This document shows positions 49,601-60,595 of a stretch of 64,000 nt of DNA, one piece after another. The stretch comes from Osedax frankpressi. Taxonomy: Eukaryota; Annelida; Polychaeta; Sabellida; Siboglinidae. The DNA lies in assembly GCA_964035775.1 (NCBI GenBank), contig OZ038312.1, forward strand, positions 24,671,638-24,735,637, written 5' to 3'. A model generated the notes under the pieces. The model searched no databases, was not told where the DNA came from, and saw only the letters and a program-made list of their open reading frames with translations. Positions within the stretch are counted from its first letter, which is position 1, and every line of letters begins with the position of its first letter. The position numbers and the translations under genes were made by a program.

Positions 49601-52600
49601 ACCACCTCACTACCATCTCACTACCATCTCACTACCACCTCACTACCACCTCACTACCACTTCACTACCATCTCACCATCACCTCACTACCACCTCACTA
49701 CCACCTCACTACCACCTCACTACCATCTCACTACCACCTCACTACCATCTCACTACCACCTCACTACCATCTCACTACCACCTCACTACCACCTCACTAC
49801 CACCTCACTACCACCTCACTACCACTTCACTACCATCTCACCATCACCTCACTACCACCTCACTACCACCTCACTACCATCTCACTACCACCTCATTACC
49901 ATCTCACTACCACCTCACTACCACCTCACTACTACCTCACTACCATCTCACTACCACCTCACTACCACCTCACTACCACTTCACTACCATCTCACCATCA
50001 CCTCACTACCATCTCACTACCACCTCACTACCACCTCACTACCACCTCACTACCACCTAACTACCATCTCACTACCATCTCACCACCATCTCACTACCAC
50101 CTCACTACCACCTCACTACCACCTCACCACCACCTCACTACCACCTCACTACCATCTCACTACCATCTCACTACTACCTCACTACCACCTCACTACCACC
50201 TCACTACCTCCTCACTACCATCTCACTACCACCTCACTACCACCTCACTACCACCTCACTACCACCTCACTACCACCTCACTACCACCTCACTACCACCT
50301 CACCACCACCTCACTACCATCTCACTACCATCTCACTACCACCTCACTACCACCTCACTACCATCTCACTACTACCTCACTACCATCTCACTACCATCTC
50401 ACTACCACCTCACTACCACCTCACTACCACCTCACTACCACCTCACTACCACCTCACTACCACCTCACTACCACCTAACTACCACCTCACTACCATCTCA
50501 CTACCACCTCACTACCATCTCACCACCACCTCACTACCATCTCACTACCATCTCACTACCACCTCACTACCACCTCACTACCACCTCACTACCACCTCAC
50601 TACCACCTCACTACCACCTCACTACCACCTCACTACCACCTCACTACCACCTCACTACCACCTCACTACCACCTCACTACCATCTCACTACTACCTCACT
50701 ACCACCTCACTACCACCTCACTACCACCTCACTACCATCTCACCACCATCTCACCACCATCTCACTACCATCTCACTACCACCTCACTACCACCTCACTA
50801 CCACCTCACTACCACCTCACTACCACCTCACTACCACCTCACTACCACCTCACTACCACCTCACTACCATCTCACCACCATCTCACCACCATCTCACTAC
50901 CATCTCACTACCACCTCACTACCACCTCACAACCACCTCACTACCACCTCACTACCATCTCACTACCACCTCACTACCATCTCACTACCATCTCACTACC
51001 ATCTCATTACCATCTCACTACCATCTCACTACCATCTCACCACCACCTCACCACCATCTCACTACTACCTCACTACCATCTCACTACCACCTCACTACCA
51101 CCTCACTACCACCTCACTACCACCTCACTACCACCTAACTACCATCTCACTACCATCTCACTACTACCTCACTACCATCTCACAACCATCTCACTACCAC
51201 CTCACTACCACCTCACTACCACCTCACTACCACCTCACTACCACCTAACTATCATCTCACTACCATCTCACTACTACCTCACTACCATCTCACAACCATC
51301 TCACTACTATCTCATTACCATCTCACTACCACCTCACTACCACCTCACTACCACCTCACTACCACCTAACTATCATCTCACTACCATCTCACTACTACCT
51401 CACTACCATCTCACTACCACCTCAATACCATCTCACCACCATCTCACTACCACCTCAATACCATCTCACCACCATCTCACTACCACCTCACTACCATCTC
51501 ACTACCACCTCACTACCATCTCACAACCATCTCACTACCATCTCATTACCATCTCACTACTACCTCTACAGCTAAATAATTCATAAGTAAACAAAAGCCA
51601 CTTGACCCATATTCCTGTGGCCAATGAATCCCATATATGGACATCTCACTAGAACCCATACCATGCCTAAAAGCGCCACCGCTACACCTATTTCATCGTT
51701 ACTACGCATGCTACGACACATGCCGACTCCCCCACCACATCCCACGGCAAGTCCTCTACGTCCTCTACAAGCGCCAACACGTCGTAGATCTTGATGTGGT
51801 TGTCGTCGGAGGCCGTAATCAACAACTGCGAATCTGGCGAGAAGCACAGAGCTCGGATAGGCAAAGCATGTCCCTCCAGAGTGTGCACCAGCTTACTGGT
51901 TTCAATGTCAAATATATTGATGATACCGTCTATGGCACCGCTGGCAATACACTTGCCGTCTGGGCTCTGCGGGGTGGGCGCGATTAATAGACACTGCGGG
52001 CTAGAGGGGCGTGGCTAGTTCATTAGCGATAGGGTCAGGGTAGAAGTAGAAGCGATAGGGTCAGGGTACTCGTAGTAGAGTGGGTCGTATGCGATGTGGA
52101 AGTATATCGGGCCTATGGTTCCGTGAATATCACATTAAGGGCAGACCATAGATATAGAATCAACTCATTTCAAAACACTTAATAACTTTGTAATATAATG
52201 AAATATAATAAAATACTACAATGTTTTTGAAATATCTTTGTATGATTATTACTAACCACTATAAACTAATATAGGCACACTAACAATTTTACAATTTTTA
52301 TAATATATATAAACACAAATGTATTGTCTGTATCTATTATGATATATCTCAGTTTATTAGAGGATGACATAAAATTAACATAAATTCAGAATATTAGTTT
52401 TAAGTATGATTTCGCAATTTTCTGAATTTAACATTACAAATATGTATTTTTATGAATATCAAATATTATATTAATATTATATTTATACACACACATATAT
52501 ATATATATATATAATGTATACTATATACATATTGTTATAAGTAATAAGAGTACACTACCCATCAATATTCTACTCACCACTCTACTGATGACAGGTACTC

Positions 52601-55600
52601 GTAATACTCTACTCTACTCACTACTCAACACTCCACATGTAAATCAAATCTATTTTTATATCTATAAAATAAGATATGTAATTAGTTTTATATTCTTTGA
52701 TATAATATTATTTATTATTATATTTATTATAATTATTATCATAATTTAAATTATAGTCTGTTTAATATTAAGTTAAATTATACAGATAAAAACTATCACT
52801 AAAATACATTAGTAATATATTACATATAATAATAACTAATAACTATGTTATTTATTACTAATAACTATATATTAACTAAATAATAACTATATAATAAATA
52901 TATAGTATTAAATACTATTGAATAGTTAAATAATTTAAAATCAATGTGGATTAATACCTAATTAATCCTAGATATTTCAATTATAATGACATTATTTATT
53001 ATAAGATATAATTAGTGATGATGTAGCTATCATAGAATTGCTGGCAGTTTATCTAGCAAACTATATTTTGAGAAATTTGATGATATAAATTTAAAAGAAA
53101 TGTTAGCATTTACAGAAGTACGTTAGTGTGCTAATGAATTGCAACTTCAATTGATAGTAATGAATTAAGAACAATAAATAAATTAAGTGTCGAGAAAAAG
53201 GTAGAATTAAAACTATGGAAATTGGCAACAAATTTAGAATATAGATTATTGGAACAGATATTTAGATTGAGCAATAAATCTGCTATATTCTTGACAAATA
53301 AGGTTTAAAAATTATTGTTATAATTAATAATAATAATAATAATATTATCTTTAAAAATTATAATATATAATAATTTATAAAATATATCATTAAAGGTTGT
53401 AAAGTATATGTAGAATACTGTAGAAGTTCATTAAACTGAATTATTTGAATTCATTGAGAGTAGGTTTTGAGTGTTGAGGATTTCCAGAAAATAAGAGCTA
53501 TTGATGGAACTCACATTCCTATAATAGCTCCACAACTAGACAAAACTGAATATTTTAATAGAAACTATAATTATTCTTTGAACATTCAAGTTGTGATACC
53601 AATAGAAGATAATTTTAATTTTTAAATGGGAAAATATATATTTATTATTTATGAATAATTTTATAATTCATTGAATACTAAGAATAGTATTGTTATCTAA
53701 TATATACTTTATACTAAACAATATATTAGGGATATTTGTATTGGGTAATTGCATAATCTACTATTTAAAATTAAATAGATAATTAATTATATTAACAGTA
53801 TTGAAATATGTAATTTAAATTTGTATTAAAGATAATATAGTATACAGAATGAAGAAAGACTAATTATAATAGCCAATACAGAATATCCTGAATATGCATA
53901 TTATCTTGGATAGTTAGATGCCCCGAGATGATATGGTATGTACCCTAATATGGTGTGCACCCTAATACGGTATGTAACCTAATATGGTGTGCACCCTAAT
54001 ATGGTATGTACCCTAATATGGTGTGCACACTTAATATAATATTAGGGTACACAAGTAATTTTATATTTTCCAAATTTTGTATACTAGAAATGAATACATT
54101 TCTATATCCTAAATCCTAAATAGGATGCATAAAAATAACAAAATATCAATACATATATTATCATTTGCACTATTTCTATAAAATGAATGTATAGTTCATA
54201 ACAAAATTTGCATTGTGAATATAAATTATGAGTTGAAAATTGGTAATCTCCAGTTTGATTGTAAGTTTTAATAGAAATGAATACCCTACACTGTAGGGCC
54301 TACAATGTTGTCAATTACTAAGTCATCCAGGTACTGTAATTAACATTATTTTTATAGTATTTAAGAATGTTTCATACGCAATAGAAAAGTATCCAATCAT
54401 AAACATTGTTTCACAATATTTATCGATGAACCATTTTCATGTAATCTCCGAACATATTTCTGAAGTCTACTGCGAGTCCCCTTTATGATAATTAGAGAAA
54501 GTACTGACCACTGCAATGCTGAGAGTAAATGTCCCCCTCGTGTCAAGCGATGAGTCCTTATTGCCAGTTTCAACTGAAAACATGTTTATCTTACCAGTCT
54601 GGGAGCCGGTGAATAAGTACTTGGAATCAACGGAGAACAGGATCTGCCAGGCGTCCACTGAGGTGAGGAGTGAGGTATGAGATGTTGGGAGAAGATGGTA
54701 AAGTAGAGGGTGTAGAGGGGAGGGAGGTAAAGGGGAGGGTGGTAGAGGGGAGGGTGGTAAAGGGGAGGGTGGTAAAGGGGAGGGTGGTAGAGGGGAGGGT
54801 GGTAGAGGGGAGGGAGGTAGAGGGGAGGGTGGTAGAGGGGAAGGTGGTAGAGGGGAGGGAGGTAGAGGTGAGAGAAGTAAAGGGGAGGGAGGTAGAGGGG
54901 AGGGAGGTAGAGGGGAGGGTGGTAGAGGGGATGGTGGTAGAGGGGAGGGTGGTAGAGGGGAGGGAGGTAGAGGAGAGGGTGGTAGAGGGGAGGGAGGTAG
55001 AGGGGAGGGTGGTAGAGGGGAGGGAGGTAGAGGGGAGGGTGGTAGAGGGGAGGATGGTAGAGGGGAGGGTGGTAGAGGTGAGGGTGGTAAAGGAGAGGGT
55101 GTAGAGGGGATGGAGGTAGAGGGGAGGGAGGTAGAGGGGAGGGTGGTAGAGGGGAGGGTGGTAGAGGGGAGGGTGGTAAAGGGGAGGGTGGTAAAGTATA
55201 ATATATCGTAAAGTATAATATATCGTAAAGTATAATATAATGTAAAGCAACGGAGTAGAAGTCTGTGGTAGAGTAGGAAAATGTGTAAAAATGTGATGGA
55301 GTTTGGATGGGTGGGAAAGGAGTGGCTAGGAGAAAGTTAGGAGAGAGGTTAATTATTGGAGAGAATGATATGAGTAAACAATGGGCAAGTTATTATAAAA
55401 AGTATTATAATAGCAGTGTATTAATATAGTTATAATGCATAACTATAATATTTATCCTCCTAGACATTTCCCAGAATATAAAAGCCTGTAAGAAAATCCA
55501 GAGCTACTAACCAGAATAACATACTAGCCACTAACCACACCTACCTATTATCCACTAACCAAAGCTACCTATTAGCCACTAACCAGAATAACATACTAGC

Positions 55601-58532
55601 CACTAACCAGACATACCTATTATCCACTAACCAAAGCTACCTATTAGCCACTAACCAGAATAACATACTAGCCACTAACCACACCTACCTATTAGCCACT
55701 AACCACACCTACGTATTAGCCACTAACCAGACCTACCTATTAGCCACTAACCAGAGCTATCTATTAGCCACTAACCAGAGCTATCTATTAGCCACTAACC
55801 AGACCTACCTATTAGCCACTAACCAGAGCTATCTATTAGCTACTAAACAGAGCTATCTATTAGCCACTAAACATACCTACCTATTAGCCACTAACCAGAC
55901 CTAACTATTAGCCACTAACCAGACCTACATATTAGCCAATAACCAGAGCTATCTATTAGCCACTAACCAAACCTACATATTAGCCACTAACCAGAGCTAC
56001 CTATTAACCACTATCCAGACCTACCTATTAGCCAATAACCAGAGCTATCTATTAGCCACTAACCAGACCTACATATTAGCCACTAACCATAGCTATCTAT
56101 TAGCCACTAACCAGAGCTACCTATTATCCACTAACCAGAGCTATCTATTAGCCACTAACCAGACCTACCTATTAGCCACTAACCAGAGCTATCTATTAGC
56201 CACTATCCAGACCTACCTATTAGCCACTAACCAGAGCTATCTATTAGCCACTAACCAGACCTACCTATTAGCCAATAACCAGAGCTATCTATTAGCCACT
56301 AACCAAACCTACCTATTAGCCACTAACCAAAGCTATCTATTAGCCACTAACCAGAGCTACCTATTAGCCACTAACCAGACCTACCTATTAGCCACTAACC
56401 AGAGCTATCTATTAGCCACTAACCAGACCTACCTATTAGCCACTAACCAGACCTACCTATTAGCCACTAACCAGACCTACCTATTAACCACTAACAAGAC
56501 CTACCTATTAGCCACTAACACGACCTACCTATTAGCCACCAAATAAAACCTACTAGCCACTAACAAGACCTACCTATTAGCCACTAACAAGACCTACCTA
56601 TTAGCCACCAAATAAAACCTACTAGCCACTAACCAGACCTACCTATTAGCCACTAACAAGACCTACCTACTAGCCACTAACCAGACCTACCTATTAGCCA
56701 CTAACAAGACCTACCTATTAGCCACTAACCAGACCTACCTATTAGCCACTAACAATACCTACCTATTAGCCACCAAATAAAACCTACTAGCCACTAACCA
56801 GATCTACCTATTAGCCACTAACCAGACCTACCTATTAGCCACTAACAATACCTACCTATTAGCCACCAAATAAAACCTACTAGCCACTAACCAGATCTAC
56901 CTATTAGCCACTAACTAGAGCTATCTATTAGCCACTAACCAGACCTACCAATTATCAACCAAATAAAACATACTAGCCACTAACCAGACCCGGCATCGAT
57001 GACCTTGATCGGTTTGCCTAGTTCAACATCCCAAAGTCGAATGTTAGAGTCAAGACTCGTAGAGGCAGCAACTGTTAAAATAAGTGCCTGGATGAAAATC
57101 TAAATGCCTAGATGTATAGTTATGTGCATGAATTAAAATCATATTACAGACGAGAAGCATCACATCTATTTAGCTAGAACAATACATGTGTAGTAGCTAC
57201 AAAGGACAGGATATAAATGTAGCAGTACACATCATATTCAGATTACTGGATGAAAACTTACACATCAAATATAACAACATGTATTGTTCTATAAATTAGC
57301 AAATAAATTATGATTTAAATTGAAAATAATGTAAAACAATTAGTTGTAAAATGTATTATAACTTCAATATATGATATTATCTATTCATTATTAATTTGCT
57401 CAGTAATAGCGTTAATATTTAGTTTCCAATAATAAAATATCGCAAAAGTAACACTGGCATATATTGCTGAATATAGATATATACTTGTATAGATAATGAT
57501 GTTAGATCAAAAGTGGATATCGAATTAGTTATGTATATGTTTGAGAGAAGGAATACGGACTTGTAGCTGTATTGTTCATTGCCACAGAGATAATACCCAA
57601 CTGGTGACCATCCATTGTGTACTTAGACTCTAGTTGATTATCCTTCCTAATACGGAGAAAGTAGAGAATCAAACAATATAAGACAATGGGTGTATTTCCA
57701 CTGACCATTTCCACAGCTTGACCATATCATCTACTCCTCCAGTAACAATATAATCGCTAAGATCGGTTTCATTTCTGGATGTAGCCAATGCCCAAATGCT
57801 GTCTTGATGCGCTGTCATGGAATAAATACTTATGTAAATTTTAGTTTTGAATTTTTGTAACACAATTTATAAAAAATTATAATAAAATGTTACTTTCATC
57901 TCAATCTGATTTACAGTGTAATCTATAACTAACCATTTTCTTGTTTGAACTGTGTGCGGAAAGGTAAAGATGATTATAAACTAATAGTAGAATTCTACTA
58001 TAAATCACATTAACTTTAAATACAAAATTATAATAAGATTATGGCTGTATCTGTATATCCTGAAATTAAGATATTGAGGTTTTAATCAATAATTACACGG
58101 TATTGATTAGATTAAATCAAAAACCTCTCTCGATAATCACAATTAAATAACACGTTTTAAATAATATTTTAATATATAATATTACAGATCTTTAATTTAT
58201 TATAAGATTAATTTAAATAATAATTAATAATATAGTAATTATAATATTTACAATTAATTATATTTCAGTGATAATTAGTTTATAATAATAGATAAAATTT
58301 GTAACACATATTTTTGATAGCGGTAGATTTTAAATTATATTAAATTAATCCACATTTATATATCATAAACTTCATATAAATATATTAAATCAAATGTATA
58401 TGGTAATTTCTAGGATCATTTATAAAAACAGTGCACGATTTTCAAAATATATAATACAAATATTGTTAATTAACTATACTTACATATGCAATATCACTAT
58501 TACTTATATTAATAAAAACAACTAACCTTCAT
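46639..58532 (-). CDS. WDR61: SKI8 / WD repeat protein 61, SKI complex subunit
   Basis: Minus-strand exons in order: 58532-58527 (proposed start, ATG AAG before GTTAGT), 57949-57934 (16 nt), 57811-57706, 57646-57561, 57071-56985, 54657-54509, 51966-51779, 48362-48270, 48076-47998, 46731-46639. All phases agree, giving about 300 aa (human 305). The translation follows human WDR61 from end to end. FKQENAHQDSIW opens it. WD-type blade ends follow: LWKW, IRLWD, INMF, INIFD, IKIYD, VKIWD and LHVYD. S-L-D-T-R-G and [13 protein letters not shown] are also conserved. It should form a seven-bladed propeller. The SKI complex (SKI2-SKI3-SKI8) feeds mRNA to the cytoplasmic exosome; in animals WDR61 also joins the Paf1 complex. 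The two-codon first exon is the least certain part. Four introns carry large tandem arrays or a transposon fossil. The gene is also called SKIC8. Confidence 0.93.
47010..47640. repeat. Degenerate 12-bp repeat in SKI8 intron 9
   Basis: Loose copies of a 12-bp word, ACTCACTAATTA, drifted in length and sequence. They pass at about 47623 into the regular 72-bp array, whose unit is built from the same word. Confidence 0.8.
47623..47990. repeat. 72-bp higher-order repeat in SKI8 intron 9
   Basis: The marker GAACTATCTG recurs at 47623, 47695, 47767, 47839 and 47911, exactly 72 bp apart, with few changes between copies. The array reaches to about 7-10 nt from the exon 9 donor (47997, minus strand). 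Confidence 0.93.
48744..51566. repeat. 11-bp minisatellite in SKI8 intron 7
   Basis: About 255 units of CTCACTACCAC or CTCACTACCAT. The plus strand of the unit has no stop in any phase and 11 is not a multiple of 3, so a 967-codon frame reading an 11-residue H/T/L/P repeat appears. It is antisense to the SKI8 intron, has only the repeat and no conserved domain, and is rejected as a gene. Confidence 0.97.
53015..53625 (+). mobile_element. PIF/Harbinger transposase fossil in SKI8 intron 6
   Basis: Plus-strand segments read [20 protein letters not shown], then KLATNLEYR, and later [13 protein letters not shown] with [14 protein letters not shown]. These match HARBI1-like transposases ([23 protein letters not shown], whose Asp is the first of the DDE triad; Y-F-N-R-K). 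Frameshifts and stops break the segments, and the later D and E motifs are not clearly kept. Terminal inverted repeats and 3-bp target duplications were not identified, so the ends are approximate. It lies opposite to SKI8 in its intron. Confidence 0.8.
53936..54055. repeat. 17-bp tandem repeat in SKI8 intron 6
   Basis: Six to seven units of the type GGTATGTACCCTAATAT alternating with GGTGTGCACCCTAATAC, a 34-bp dimer. It ends in an inverted TATTAGGGTACAC. Confidence 0.85.
54700..55196. repeat. 15-bp purine/pyrimidine minisatellite in SKI8 intron 5
   Basis: About 32 units of GTGGTAGAGGGGAGG on the plus strand, so the SKI8 transcript reads a C/T-rich repeat. It ends about 40 nt before the exon 6 acceptor (AG at 54659-54658). 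The unit is a multiple of 3 with few stops, so both strands show open frames (V-V-E-G-R and S-T-T-L-P type) that are not genes. A short 17-bp repeat (ATATCGTAAAGTATAAT) follows to 55245. Confidence 0.95.
55500..56990. repeat. 24-bp minisatellite overlapping the SKI8 exon 5 splice donor
   Basis: About 60 units of 24 bp with plus-strand core TAGCCACTAACCAGACC, followed by TACCTAT. The last unit covers the exon 5 end: its CCAGACC runs into exon 5 at 56985-56990, and its AAC (56982-56984) contains the complement of the donor GT. On the coding strand each typical unit reads GGTCTG followed by GTTAGTGG, the same as the true junction. Variant units have GCTCTG or lost bases. Confidence 0.95.
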
Positions 58533-60595
58533 TTTTATTTGATATAAATGTGTACAAGAATAACTTGCATTACTTTGAATATATATTATTTTAATCGAAT
58601 GAAATAATAGAAATAAAAAAGTAAATATATAAAACCACTAATATATATACTCAATAGGTGGATATATGCTTAGTGATAATAAACAACTATATATTTAACA
58701 TAAATTCGTATTAATAACAATTATATCTAATATTGCTGTACCAGTACTATAACTTGTTATTATATAGATACTTGGTTCGATATTATTTATATTGCAAGAG
58801 TTAAATAAGAAATATATTGTATGTATACATTATAATAATTAATATTATAAAATCACCTATTAACATAATTTAAAATGAATTTCATGTTTATATATGTGTA
58901 AAATGAATGTATGTATTTTCTACATTTTAAAAATTGAATATTAATATAGTACTTTCCAAAAACAAATTTATACAAAATTATAATTTTTAAAATCCACCAA
59001 GATTATATATATATATCATAATGTTAATATCTATAAAAAAGAAAGGATTACATATATTATTTTATTATTGACAAGCATGCAATATACACAGAATAACATA
59101 CTAATCAGCTTACAAATATCGATTTATAAATAAATAATAAAATTTAAATTATTATAACATATAACCATATATACATATAAACGCAGGTAGGTATCCACAG
59201 AAAATTAACAATGTTATCTATGAGGTGTGTACGATAACTTATATTATATAAATAAATTAATTTATAAATATATAAATAAAATTAAAATAAATTTGTAAAT
59301 ATATAACTAAATAATAATAAATGTATCTTTTGCAATAATAAAATACACACTCATTTTTAAAATTTTCTTGTCATGAGGAGCAAACATTCTAGAAGGTTGC
59401 CAATACCTTATTAAAGTAGGTCGCCAATCTATTTAAATTCTATGCTTCGCAGGGTATTTCCTCAGAAACTACATTTTCTCAGCGAGTATGGTAATCTACG
59501 ATGCATATAATTATAATATAATAATTAATATTAATAATTCTCCACCATATTTAATATATATTATAAATTTAATATTGGAATGAATTATCATATTATACAT
59601 TGTAGAATAAGAAATTAATATTCTTAATTTAAATTCTATTAACTCTTTCATAATAATAATGTTTAATCATAATGTAATAAACTTTGAATACACTCAAATA
59701 TTACTGGTTAACCAGTGATATTTTGGTGAAGTATGTCAGTAGTTAGTTACTAGTCATACATTCATTTATTTCGGTAAGACATTCATTACTTTCTCAAGAG
59801 GCTTCAATCGGTGACATCATTATAATATCTTCTGCCCATAGATGATATTTTAGTTTTGAATAGTCATTAAACTCGACTGATAAAATACCAATACACTTAC
59901 AATAAATACATTACAATAACTCTATACTGGTACCCAACAGAAAGCACAACATACTTAGGTGTAAATATTACTGATGACTTAACAATGAAAACAAACTTAC
60001 ATAACTGTAATACAATAGCTGCATATCATTTCATTTAACTTTATAAAATACGAAAATCCCTACGACTGAAAATACTTACTTACAGATACTCTCACATTCT
60101 CACAAGTAGGCTACTACTCTTTACTACTAACTAATTGGATTTAGAAATAATAAAACCACATCAAATCTATTTTGGCTACAGGCTAAAATACAATATAAAA
60201 AATATGATAAGATAGACCGATTCAATAAAAGATTACTTGACTAAATCCACCATGTTATATTGACCATGTTATATTAAATCAAAATATGACAATATCACTA
60301 TTATAACACAGATCAAATTGTATTATAATAAACCAAACGGAAAATTTTATCTACAATAATATATTATATAATATTTCTATCTAATATACCATTCTATATC
60401 TTTATATCCATGAATATGTTTAAAACAACATTTATGAAATATTACAATATACTCTTATTTTTCTATATTTAAATATATAGATGATGTAACTAAAAAAGTA
60501 AACATAACATATATTTTATATAAATAAACTTATTTATAATATTTAATATAAAAAGTACAATATGGTCATAAGCAGGCAAAAACAAATTATAAACG
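58533..60595. other. Divergent intergenic region between SKI8 and the TTC23-like gene
   Basis: About 2 kb, AT-rich, expected to contain both promoters. Apart from a LINE fragment at 59918-60150, no coding segment or array was found. A slightly GC-richer patch at 59370-59490 has no recognisable element. Confidence 0.55.
59918..60150 (+). mobile_element. Degraded LINE fragment, C-terminal of the reverse transcriptase
   Basis: The plus strand reads ESTTYLGVNITDDLTM, then LYKIRKSLRLKIL and ILTSRLLL in one frame interrupted by stops. The order matches the region after the catalytic domain in CR1/L2/Rex-type LINEs (E-S-V-K-Y-L-G-V-I-D-x-D-L-T; I-R-K-x-L; L-I-T-S-R-L-D-Y). Upstream and downstream parts have decayed. 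It may belong to the same family as the fragment at 25484, which covers a different part of the enzyme. Confidence 0.75.

Noticed and set aside
48683-51586. A 967-codon plus-strand frame with an H/T/L/P 11-residue repeat
   Set aside because: It arises from a stop-free 11-bp unit lying in a SKI8 intron on the opposite strand; no other protein sequence is attached.
54627-55250. Open frames on both strands (S-T-T-L-P and V-V-E-G-R repeats)
   Set aside because: A 15-bp unit is a multiple of 3 and has few stops, so both strands stay open. It is the pyrimidine array of SKI8 intron 5.
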